Virus record (IMG/VR): IMGVR_UViG_3300045003_000008
Coordinates: 1 to 47,970 of that record
Direction: 5' to 3' (one strand)
DNA: 47,970 bases
From: a virus
Shown: positions 7,995 through 14,389 of the stretch, piece by piece
Layout of the letters: each line of letters opens with the position of its first letter
How positions within the stretch are numbered: the first letter of the stretch is position 1
Program-made: the position numbers and the translations under genes
The notes under the pieces: generated by a model
What the model saw: only the letters and a program-made list of their open reading frames with translations
Told to the model about the DNA's origin: nothing
Databases searched by the model: none

Positions 7995-8536
7995 TCCCAT
8001 CCGATTAGCTTCCAATTATCCTTACCCTCCGGATCAAGTTTCTCAATTTTCTTCAGAGCCCGGAGTTTAGACTTCTCAGGCTTCTTATTGTTAAGCAAGG
8101 TGACGGTCTTAGTATTGAGAGACTCGAATACCTTACGATGGATATACACCCCATTCTTACTGAACCATGCAAGCGTTAGGGTATGGTCAAAGTTCTTCAA
8201 GTGTTTACGTGCATCATCATAGTCCACATAGATTAGCTGAACTCGAATGATCTTGTCATCCAGTTCGACATCAAAGTCATTAACCTCTTTGATTGGGTTA
8301 AGACCTTGTTTGTTTTCGATGTCGTACTCAGCTTGACGAGCCTTAATTTGATCAGCGTTCTCAGGCTTGATGTACTTCCAATTCTGGGGGATGTTCCAAC
8401 CAACACGCTTGGTGCAGAAGATGTCATAGTCCTTGGGTACAGCTCCGACCAGAGAGTCAACAATGGCCCCGCCCATTAGGACGGAGCCTTGAGGAGCCTG
8501 ATCAATGAGCTTACCCCATTGTGTTACGTTACTCAT
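7991..8536 (-). CDS. Pol-beta-type nucleotidyltransferase-like protein
   Basis: This 181-aa protein opens with GSVLMGGAIVDSLVGAVPKDYDIF. That is a recognisable variant of the GG-x-x-R-D ... D-x-D head motif of CCA-adding/poly(A)-polymerase nucleotidyltransferases, though the usual Arg is missing. A later I-R-V-Q-L-I strand could carry the third metal-binding position less clearly. The protein lacks the C-terminal tRNA-binding region of true CCA enzymes, so the substrate is unknown. ATG 8536 was chosen because the longer frame upstream runs across the preceding 56-aa gene. It is coupled to the reductase by ATGA. Confidence 0.7.
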   Translation of the reverse strand: MSNVTQWGKLIDQAPQGSVLMGGAIVDSLVGAVPKDYDIFCTKRVGWNIPQNWKYIKPENADQIKARQAEYDIENKQGLNPIKEVNDFDVELDDKIIRVQLIYVDYDDARKHLKNFDHTLTLAWFSKNGVYIHRKVFESLNTKTVTLLNNKKPEKSKLRALKKIEKLDPEGKDNWKLIGWE

Positions 8537-8699
8537 CGTTCTCGTATTCCAGATTGAAGTAGTCTTCCGTCTCGTCGTACTTCCGCCCAGCGGGGATGAT
8601 CCGCTGAGCGTACTTCGGAGATCGTAGATCTTTGGCAATATGGTTCTTCATTCGTTGACGCCGACGATCTTTGCCTTCGAACTTACTAAGTCCTGACAA
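8529..8699 (-). CDS. Small basic protein with TTG start, 56 aa
   Basis: The frame begins at TTG 8699, 7 bases after an AGGAG site, and overlaps the 3' end of the preceding gene by 14 bases. It ends overlapping the nucleotidyltransferase start by 8 bases. The first half is strongly basic (GKDRRRQRMKNH), followed by AKDLRSPKYAQRIIP and an acidic tail. The central segment resembles short conserved phage proteins I have seen next to replication genes; function is unknown. Confidence 0.7.
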   Translation of the reverse strand: MSGLSKFEGKDRRRQRMKNHIAKDLRSPKYAQRIIPAGRKYDETEDYFNLEYENDE

Positions 8700-9036
8700 T
8701 TTCCTTCTCCTGACTGACGATTAGTTCTGCTCTCGCGAGGGCATTCCAGGCAACGTGCCAAGCGTGAGGAAGTCCAGACTCAGAATCCAAAACCTCTCCT
8801 TGAGCTTCGGCGGCAAGGTGTCGTACCATTGCATCAGTGTAGCGATCAATTCCGTTATCGACGTGACGCCACCCTCCCCAAGCGTATTTAGTTGCTCCAA
8901 AGTTTGAGACGGAAGCAACTCCAGCAATTGCCCTTGGGAAGTAACCAAGGCCTCCCTTAAAGATAGGAGCCTTTCCGGCGTCATCTTTGCGTGCCCCAGC
9001 AATGCCTTGGACCTTGTCACCTGTCACCTCACTCAC
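8686..9036 (-). CDS. DUF5664-type dATP/dGTP diphosphohydrolase
   Basis: This 116-aa all-helical protein shows the DUF5664 pattern: R-K-D-D-A-G-K, then F-P-R-A-I-A, G-A-T-K-Y-x-x-G-x-W, R-Y-x-D-A-x-x-R-H and a final P-H-A-W-H-x-A-W-N-A-L-A-R. Members related to MazZ hydrolyse dATP or dGTP to the monophosphate. Here no PurZ homologue is seen, so a plain pool-sanitising role is more likely than synthesis of a 2-aminoadenine genome. It starts with GTG in a GTGA overlap. The nearby MazG-like gene and reductase show a broad nucleotide-metabolism programme. Confidence 0.8.
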   Translation of the reverse strand: MSEVTGDKVQGIAGARKDDAGKAPIFKGGLGYFPRAIAGVASVSNFGATKYAWGGWRHVDNGIDRYTDAMVRHLAAEAQGEVLDSESGLPHAWHVAWNALARAELIVSQEKEIVRT

Positions 9037-9188
9037 AGTAGTTCACTCCAGTTAGTCCGTAGAACCTTGTCTTGGAAGTTGTCGAATAGGTCATCAACAG
9101 TCAGACCCAAAGCTTCACACACTTCCTCGGCCGTGAACCTATCGTTCAGAACCGACCGAAGATGTTCAATCTGACCTTCATCGAGCAT
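9033..9188 (-). CDS. Small predicted helix-turn-helix-like protein, 51 aa
   Basis: The start is ATG 9188, sharing one base with the stop of the exonuclease gene (TAATG); the stop overlaps the next gene by GTGA. Residues 19-40 (FTAEEVCEALGLTVDDLFDNF) have the spacing of a helix-turn-helix or death-fold-like helical pair. The protein is too short to assign. It may be a small DNA- or protein-binding regulator. Confidence 0.65.
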   Translation of the reverse strand: MLDEGQIEHLRSVLNDRFTAEEVCEALGLTVDDLFDNFQDKVLRTNWSELL

Positions 9189-9895
9189 TAGACTTTTACT
9201 CTCTGGCCTGTTGACCAGCCTCCGCACTCCTGACATTGAAGTCGCTGAACCTTGAAATATTTAGTTCTGCGCCACCCTCGTTGTTGAATATGATTTGACC
9301 CACATGAACCACACAACCCTTTCTCGTCCCCAAGATGGGGATGATCTGCGATGAATGGCTTGATACGGAGGTAGAGCTTTTCGAGCACGAGCACATCTTG
9401 TTTGTTGTACTTCTCCATCCGCTTCCTGGCATTCTCGTCTCCTTCGAGTACTGAGCGCCAGAGGGCAAATCCTTCGTGCTTCATCTTCTGTCCAACATTA
9501 AGTAGAGGACCGATGAAGGCAAGCTTGTTGATAAGGAAGCCTAGTTTCTTGACAGCCTTGAGGACATCAATAGACGTAACTGGAGCTGGAGGCTTAAGAC
9601 CAGCAAGAGCAAACTCCCCTTGGAGTTTCGGTAGATCGAACCTATTACCATTGTACGTGATTACCGCATCCGCCTCGTCCAATAGCCCACGAATGATATC
9701 AAGCATCTCAGCTCTGGTGTGCGTCCATTCAGACGCAAAGAACATACCCTTCTCACCAACCCACTTGGCCGCAAAGCAAAGGACGCCACCCGGATCAATC
9801 ACATGATCGGGGGAAATGTTTACATCGTACGCGTCGAATACATATGCCACTGCGGGTTTGGTCTCAATATCTAGCGATAGAATTTTAACCACCAA
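9188..9895 (-). CDS. DnaQ-like 3'-5' exonuclease with C-terminal zinc ribbon
   Basis: This 235-aa protein has the three DEDD-exonuclease motifs: LSLDIETKP (Asp9, Glu11), VITYNGNRFDLPKL and a YNKQDVLVLEKLY helix with Tyr and Asp. This is the RNase H-fold YprB-like (RNase_H_2) type. A zinc ribbon follows (CGSC ... CQEC, about residues 197-226), which probably binds nucleic acid. It lies in the leftward replication block beside endonuclease I, suggesting host DNA breakdown, recombination or DNA-end processing. The DNA polymerase has its own proofreading domain, so this is an extra exonuclease. Confidence 0.88.
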   Translation of the reverse strand: MVVKILSLDIETKPAVAYVFDAYDVNISPDHVIDPGGVLCFAAKWVGEKGMFFASEWTHTRAEMLDIIRGLLDEADAVITYNGNRFDLPKLQGEFALAGLKPPAPVTSIDVLKAVKKLGFLINKLAFIGPLLNVGQKMKHEGFALWRSVLEGDENARKRMEKYNKQDVLVLEKLYLRIKPFIADHPHLGDEKGLCGSCGSNHIQQRGWRRTKYFKVQRLQCQECGGWSTGQRVKV

Positions 9896-10061
9896 CTCTC
9901 CAATCTAGCACGGCGTTATCATACCCCTCCCAATTCTCGACTCCGTTGTTCTCAAGATAACGGAGAAACTTAATCTCGTCGTGCATGTGAAGATACTCAT
10001 CAACCGGGATGGTTACAGTATCGTTCTCCATATCATCAGGTTGTGGGATTATTACGCTCAT
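9885..10061 (-). CDS. Hypothetical acidic protein, 58 aa
   Basis: Translation probably starts at ATG 10061, 8 bases after AGAGGA inside the 3' end of the endonuclease I gene. The protein is acidic, with a helical YLHMHDEIKFLRYLENNG segment. It overlaps the exonuclease start by 11 bases. No family is recognised; the coupling on both sides supports it. Confidence 0.6.
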   Translation of the reverse strand: MSVIIPQPDDMENDTVTIPVDEYLHMHDEIKFLRYLENNGVENWEGYDNAVLDWRVGG

Positions 10062-10407
10062 TAATCCATTCCTCTGGGATTTCGCCTTCGGCCCATTTGA
10101 AACCATTCTTGGTCGCCCACTCAGCGTGAGTTTGCTTGGAGCCGGGGACTTTCTTATCTGCGTACATAAAGAGGAACCGAATATCCAACTCGGGGTATTG
10201 CTTTTTAACGGCGACCATCTTACGCTTACTGTCTCGATCGAGCAGTCCCTTAGCCTCCACGATGATACCATTGGTCTTCAAGACGAAGTCCGGATGGTAT
10301 TCACCGTGGAGAGTGTAGGGAAGGACCAACTCCTCATATGTGAAGTCGACCTTGCGAGCTTTGAGATTAGCGACGATGGTTCGCTCAAAGCCCGACTTGA
10401 GGGCCAT
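10036..10407 (-). CDS. T7-type endonuclease I (Holliday junction resolvase)
   Basis: This 123-aa protein aligns by eye along most of T7 gp3: an N-terminal S-G-F-E (Glu8), then Y-E-E-x-x-x-P-Y, H-P-D-F (Asp40), I-I-V-E-A-K-G (Glu51, Lys53) and a C-terminal I-P-E-E-W-I. These are the metal-binding residues of the PD-(D/E)XK resolvase fold. The enzyme cleaves four-way and branched DNA, and in T7 it also degrades host DNA and resolves replication branches before packaging. Its start shares one base with the previous stop (TAATG). Confidence 0.93.
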   Translation of the reverse strand: MALKSGFERTIVANLKARKVDFTYEELVLPYTLHGEYHPDFVLKTNGIIVEAKGLLDRDSKRKMVAVKKQYPELDIRFLFMYADKKVPGSKQTHAEWATKNGFKWAEGEIPEEWINERNNPTT

Positions 10408-10661
10408 TAGTCCTCTTCGTCGTCCTCAAACAGTTCAGCAACCTTCAGACGATTAAGCGGGACCACCATAACGGGGACAGCCCCCTTACCAGTGTCCCTC
10501 ATGATCGCCACATGCTGAGATGTGAAGATCAGAAAACCCTCAGCGGGGAACTGATTACCGTCGATGTCTTCCAAGATGTAGGGGAGGGTCGGGATCGAGT
10601 CTTCGGTTTCTTCCGTCTTGCCGCCATTAACCACTCCAAATTGGGTGATGTTGTCGTTCAC
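10407..10661 (-). CDS. Hypothetical acidic phage protein, 84 aa
   Basis: The frame starts at GTG 10661, 9 bases after AAGGAG. The protein has a beta-rich middle (LPYILEDIDGNQFPAEGFLIF) and an acidic C-terminal tail (FEDDEED). It lies between the PD-(D/E)XK nuclease and endonuclease I, so a role in DNA metabolism is plausible. It has no catalytic motif. Confidence 0.7.
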   Translation of the reverse strand: MNDNITQFGVVNGGKTEETEDSIPTLPYILEDIDGNQFPAEGFLIFTSQHVAIMRDTGKGAVPVMVVPLNRLKVAELFEDDEED

Positions 10662-10673
10662 GCTTGTACTCCT

Positions 10674-11546
10674 TTAGAATGTGATTTCTTTGACGTTTGG
10701 TTCCCTGGCCACATGGGTCAGGAACTTAGGACCAGAAGCGTACAGGAAAGTCCTAAGACCAAGCCCGCCATTAGCGTCCGCCCAGCATCTAGTTTTGTGA
10801 GAACAGTATGAGCAGTTGACACCAAGCTTGCGATTACCCGACGCTCCATCTTCCTCGTCCGGATAGCATCGCTCAGGTTCAACATCACTCTCAATTACAT
10901 CTTTAATATACTTAATCCTACTCTCAACGTCAAATACTTTCAGCTCATCTTTACTGAACGGAAGATAAGCTACTGTCCCATTTTGCTTATCAACAGCAAG
11001 GAAAGCTCCATCCGTGTCTCTCGCTTTGCAGTAACCAGCCATCTGCTCGACGTACCCAAACGGATCGTTCTCCGCGAGAGTTCCGTCGACAAACTTCCGG
11101 AAAGCATGGGTAGACGCCGACTTAACATCGATCGTTACTCCTCCGATATCCGCGTCGATATGTCCTTTAACACCGTCGACATGGACCTCAGCTTGTCTCT
11201 CCGTAACGACCTGACCACCCAATTCGGCGAGAAACAGTACGAGGGACTCAATGATATCACCAAACATAAATTTGATGAGTGTGCTAGGAGGGAGTTCTTC
11301 CTCAGTTCCGTACCTCTTTTCGTACCAGAGTTGTCGTGCGCCCTTACCAATGTTGGACATTCGAAGAGTAAACTTACGCTTACCTTTCTTTGTCTCTCGA
11401 AGGCGTTGAGCGATGAGGTTACCTAGATGCTTACCGAACTCATCGGCCTGCTCTTGGGTAACCTCATAGCCCTCTTTGACAACCCTGTAGATGTCTTCGA
11501 CGACGGTCGATGACCGCTTGGACTCAACTACAGGGTGCAAGGTCAA
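10674..11546 (-). CDS. PD-(D/E)XK exonuclease, RecB/Cas4-like
   Basis: This 290-aa protein has a nuclease core G-H-I-D-A-D ... I-D-V-K-S-A-S (Asp131, Asp140, Lys142), preceded by a helical arm and followed by a Y-V-E-Q-M-A-G-Y helix with the typical Gln. A later N-C-S-Y-C-S-H-K-T-R-C-W cluster resembles the cysteine region of Cas4/AddB-type nucleases. It probably supplies the 5'-3' exonuclease needed for recombination and end processing next to SSB. The start is TTG 11546, right after the stop of the previous gene with AAGG upstream. Confidence 0.85.
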   Translation of the reverse strand: MTLHPVVESKRSSTVVEDIYRVVKEGYEVTQEQADEFGKHLGNLIAQRLRETKKGKRKFTLRMSNIGKGARQLWYEKRYGTEEELPPSTLIKFMFGDIIESLVLFLAELGGQVVTERQAEVHVDGVKGHIDADIGGVTIDVKSASTHAFRKFVDGTLAENDPFGYVEQMAGYCKARDTDGAFLAVDKQNGTVAYLPFSKDELKVFDVESRIKYIKDVIESDVEPERCYPDEEDGASGNRKLGVNCSYCSHKTRCWADANGGLGLRTFLYASGPKFLTHVAREPNVKEITF

Positions 11547-11717
11547 TTAGCTAACCTTATGGGCAGTGATCTTGGTGATCGTAGCCTGGGCCGACTGCTC
11601 AGCCTTCTTCACAACGTCGATGGCCTTGTCAACCGACACAACGTTATGGGCACCGACAGCAACACCAACCACAAACGTTACGACCAGAACCAGGGCTTCA
11701 CCGATGATATTAAGCAT
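11547..11717 (-). CDS. Small single-span membrane protein, 56 aa
   Basis: A hydrophobic helix (about residues 7-24) at the N terminus is followed by a charged amphipathic helix. This suggests an inner-membrane peptide with its tail in the periplasm or cytoplasm. ATG 11717 was chosen over an upstream in-frame start at 11738. A 12-codon frame (11748-11710, with GGAGG upstream) links it to the end of the ssb gene. Such peptides are common beside phage replication genes, but no function is assigned. Confidence 0.65.
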   Translation of the reverse strand: MLNIIGEALVLVVTFVVGVAVGAHNVVSVDKAIDVVKKAEQSAQATITKITAHKVS

Positions 11718-11747
11718 TAGCGGAGTACACTTCAGCACGAGTGGCCA

Positions 11748-12194
11748 TTACACAACCTCCTTCGACCAATCATCTTCTTCGTTGTCTTCACGGGTGGGGA
11801 ATTCACCACCTTCGTACTTGACCAGCTCCCAAACTTGAAGGCTCAGGATATTGGCCGATTTCTGGTTTTTGCCAAACTCATTGATCGCGAAGTTAACGTT
11901 GACGATAGAACCATTACCAATCTTCTGTTTGGGGTTCCACGCCTCGCCCTTGTGATCCACAATACGAATCGGTTGGTTGGGCGAACCGTCTTGCTTCAGT
12001 TCCTTGCGCTTGAAGGTAATATAGGTTCCGTTGCCCTTGTCCTTGAGCTTCGAACCCAAACCTTCCGCCTTCAGACGCTTCTCAGTCTCTTCATCGACAT
12101 ACACGTCGATGGACCATTCCTTGAACTTATTCTCATAGCCCCAAACGGGTTCACCAAGTACCTTCGCCCATTTGGCCTTACCACGGATCAGCAA
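11748..12194 (-). CDS. ssb: Single-stranded DNA-binding protein
   Basis: This 148-aa protein of OB-fold type resembles the phage SSB group that functionally replaces T7 gp2.5. It has beta strands with exposed aromatic residues, a KDKGNGTYITFKRK strand, a NIGNGS-like turn (IGNGSIVNV) and an acidic C-terminal stretch (TREDNEEDDWSKEVV). The tail lacks a terminal Phe. The start is TTG 12194, 7 bases after AAAGGAG; a nearby ATG out of frame opens only a 6-codon peptide. It is the first gene behind a near-consensus promoter and precedes nuclease genes. Confidence 0.82.
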   Translation of the reverse strand: MLIRGKAKWAKVLGEPVWGYENKFKEWSIDVYVDEETEKRLKAEGLGSKLKDKGNGTYITFKRKELKQDGSPNQPIRIVDHKGEAWNPKQKIGNGSIVNVNFAINEFGKNQKSANILSLQVWELVKYEGGEFPTREDNEEDDWSKEVV

Positions 12195-12228
12195 TCATTT
12201 TCTCCTTTACTTGCTGCCTGATATTATT

Positions 12229-12256
12229 AGTATACTCTACTACTCTAGATTGTCAA
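12229..12256 (-). promoter_or_regulatory. Sigma70-type promoter for the ssb operon
   Basis: On the minus strand TTGACA (12256-12251) and TATACT (12234-12229) are separated by 16 bases, about 35 bases upstream of the ssb start. This would drive the leftward block of ssb, nucleases, pyrophosphohydrolase, nucleotidyltransferase and reductase. Confidence 0.8.
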
Positions 12257-12260
12257 CAAC

Positions 12261-12288
12261 TTGACAGAATTAAAATCTATTGTATAAT
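12261..12288 (+). promoter_or_regulatory. Divergent sigma70-type promoter pointing against the polymerase gene
   Basis: TTGACA (12261-12266) and TATAAT (12283-12288), 16 bases apart, form a perfect pair of hexamers on the plus strand. It is back to back with the ssb promoter, four bases between the two -35 boxes. No plus-strand gene follows, so any transcript would be antisense to the 55-aa gene and the DNA polymerase. Confidence 0.65.
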
Positions 12289-12314
12289 CCTATTAATGCC
12301 CCTGGGAAATACAC

Positions 12315-12482
12315 CTATACTTTATCAAACAGAGTAATGGTATAAGTACCATCCTCATTCTCATGCCATTTAACAAACTCCACCCCCTCAAACTCATAGA
12401 CAAGTTCAAGAGGGATGGGGAGAGTCGTATGTCCACGATTACCCTCGTGAACTTGCATCACGTAGTCAGGCCCAAGTCTCAT
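12315..12482 (-). CDS. Hypothetical protein, 55 aa
   Basis: This frame from ATG 12482 has a strong GGAGGAAG site upstream and ends at a TAG just before the divergent promoters. The protein is acidic and beta-like, with VYEFEGVEFVKWHENEDGTYTI resembling a small sheet domain. It is the last gene of the block that includes primase-helicase and DNA polymerase. Function is unknown. Confidence 0.7.
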   Translation of the reverse strand: MRLGPDYVMQVHEGNRGHTTLPIPLELVYEFEGVEFVKWHENEDGTYTITLFDKV

Positions 12483-12556
12483 GCAACTTCCTCCGCCTCA
12501 ATCCTTGCCGATCATCCAACCTTCGGTCTTAAAAATTGGTGTAGTAGATGTGGTCA

Positions 12557-14389
12557 TCAGTGGCATTCCGCCCAATTTGCGCCGATCTTGTATTCTCCTG
12601 TGAGGGGAACGTGAAATCCAAGAACTTCTCCAGCCTGCGCGATAGCTGAGACACAGGTAGAACCAACCTCTTGTCCGTCTTTGGGGTCGACATCATGTTG
12701 TCCTTCATCGTGGATGGTACCGACAAGCAAGCTATCAAGGCCCTTACGGATGATCTCCCGCCGAGCAATGATAGCGGCAGCCTTCATTACGATAGCACCT
12801 GCACTTTGGAGTTTATAGTTGAGCGCAGCGTGTTGAGACGGACACCGTACAAATCCCCCATCAATTGAACGTAGTACTCCACCAGTATGCTTGAATTCAT
12901 CCTTGATCTCAGCGACAAGAGCGGAGAGACCAGGAGTTCCTTTCTCAAGGATTGAACGAGCTTCCTTTCCATATATTTTAGCCTCAATCCCTTGAAGTTC
13001 AGGCTTGAGCGTTCTGCCCAGCTTGGGGTCTTGAGCGCCATAAAGATAAGCATAGAACCCGTTCTTAACTGTAATATCTCGCATTTCATCTGGTAGCCCG
13101 AGATTTCGAGTGTTAACAATGTGCGGGTCGCCTGTGGTGAACAGCGTAGTAGCTTCTTCATTATTGAGATACTGAGCAAACATACGCATTTCAAGGCCAG
13201 AGGCATCGTATCCAACTTGGACTCTATTCGGTCTGGCTCGCCATAGTCTTCGGCATTCAATTCCATATTTGACCTTTTTCTTGGCCTTTGGGATGTTAGC
13301 CGTGTTTGGGCTGTTGTGTGTCATCCGGCGGGTTGTTGCCCCACAGGTGATTACCCGTCCATGCATACAGCTATCATCGTAATTGACATTGTTCAGCCAG
13401 GTCTCGATCATTGTGGATCGACCCTGAAGTACTAGCCAATCCGCAATGGCCTGAACGGCAGGCTGCTTGGACAACTCAGCATAAGCGACAAGAGACTCTT
13501 CATCGACCTTCGGGAAACCCTTCTCAGTGTAACTGACAGGCTCCCATCCAAGCTCTAGTAGTCTTTCCACCCGTTGCTTAGGTGAACCAATGTTGAACTC
13601 GGACCAGTCTAGGACGCTGTACGTTCCATCATCATTGTGTCTGACCTCAGGGTACTCCGAGAGGTGTCTATTGTATGTTGCATAATCCGAACCATCTCGT
13701 TTAAATCGTCGATTATACGTTCCATACACCTCAAGTTGAGGCGGGAAGAGTTCCCGGATAGGTTGTTCAAGATCAGATTGTTCAGCACGAAGTTGACTGA
13801 AGAGAGCCTGCGCCCCAGCGATATCAAAGTACCAGCCGTTTCTTTGTTGCTCATCGAGCACCTCACGGATTTCATGTTCAATCTGGCATGAGAGTTCACT
13901 GTACCCCATGCGAGACATACGCTGCCATAGAGCTTTGGCAACCTTCTTACCTAGTCTTACGTCCTGTTGGCAGTACGTATCCATCTCCGGAGAATACCCG
14001 GACCAATCGTTAAAACTACCTTTAGGGTCTTTAAGACGTTCACCCCAAGCTTCCAGGCTATGGCCACCAGGAAGAGAGGGATCGTACAGATAAGACAGAA
14101 CAAGAGTATCGACAGTGTTAGAAGTGTTCGCCAATCCGTTCGCAAGTCGTTGCGTATGGACACAATCATACGAAATGGCATTGTGACCGACAAAGTACGT
14201 GTCCGTTCCCCGGAGTTCATCGAAGAACCTCCTGATCTGTTCGTGCCCCACGAATGAGAGAACCTCGTCTCTGTCCATCCGTGAGGCACACATCATCCAT
14301 AGCTTGTCTGGCCACAGCCCGTTGGCCTCTACGTCTATATAATAGTATTTGTGATACTCATTGGGCTGGGGAAGATACTTTATGCCCAC
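12557..14389 (-). CDS. Family A DNA polymerase with 3'-5' exonuclease (T7 gp5-like)
   Basis: This 610-aa replicative polymerase has an N-terminal proofreading domain with Y-I-D-V-E-A-N-G (Asp19, Glu21), a V-G-H-N-A-I-S-Y-D motif and Y-C-Q-Q-D-V. Polymerase motif A reads G-Y-D-A-S-G-L-E-M-R; the O-helix lies in the following Lys/Tyr-Gly region; motif C is T-I-H-D-E-G (His560, Asp561, Glu562). T7 polymerase is about 100 aa longer, mainly in the thumb and thioredoxin-binding insert, so processivity may depend on something else here. The annotated start is GTG 14389, only 2 bases after GGAGGT. An ATA two codons later has ideal spacing. It overlaps the primase-helicase stop. Confidence 0.95.
   Translation of the reverse strand: MGIKYLPQPNEYHKYYYIDVEANGLWPDKLWMMCASRMDRDEVLSFVGHEQIRRFFDELRGTDTYFVGHNAISYDCVHTQRLANGLANTSNTVDTLVLSYLYDPSLPGGHSLEAWGERLKDPKGSFNDWSGYSPEMDTYCQQDVRLGKKVAKALWQRMSRMGYSELSCQIEHEIREVLDEQQRNGWYFDIAGAQALFSQLRAEQSDLEQPIRELFPPQLEVYGTYNRRFKRDGSDYATYNRHLSEYPEVRHNDDGTYSVLDWSEFNIGSPKQRVERLLELGWEPVSYTEKGFPKVDEESLVAYAELSKQPAVQAIADWLVLQGRSTMIETWLNNVNYDDSCMHGRVITCGATTRRMTHNSPNTANIPKAKKKVKYGIECRRLWRARPNRVQVGYDASGLEMRMFAQYLNNEEATTLFTTGDPHIVNTRNLGLPDEMRDITVKNGFYAYLYGAQDPKLGRTLKPELQGIEAKIYGKEARSILEKGTPGLSALVAEIKDEFKHTGGVLRSIDGGFVRCPSQHAALNYKLQSAGAIVMKAAAIIARREIIRKGLDSLLVGTIHDEGQHDVDPKDGQEVGSTCVSAIAQAGEVLGFHVPLTGEYKIGANWAECH

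Noticed and set aside
12363-12614. Plus-strand frame after the rightward 12.26-kb promoter
   Set aside because: It overlaps the 55-aa gene and the polymerase end on the other strand, has no binding site and its composition is not protein-like. An antisense RNA is more likely than a protein.
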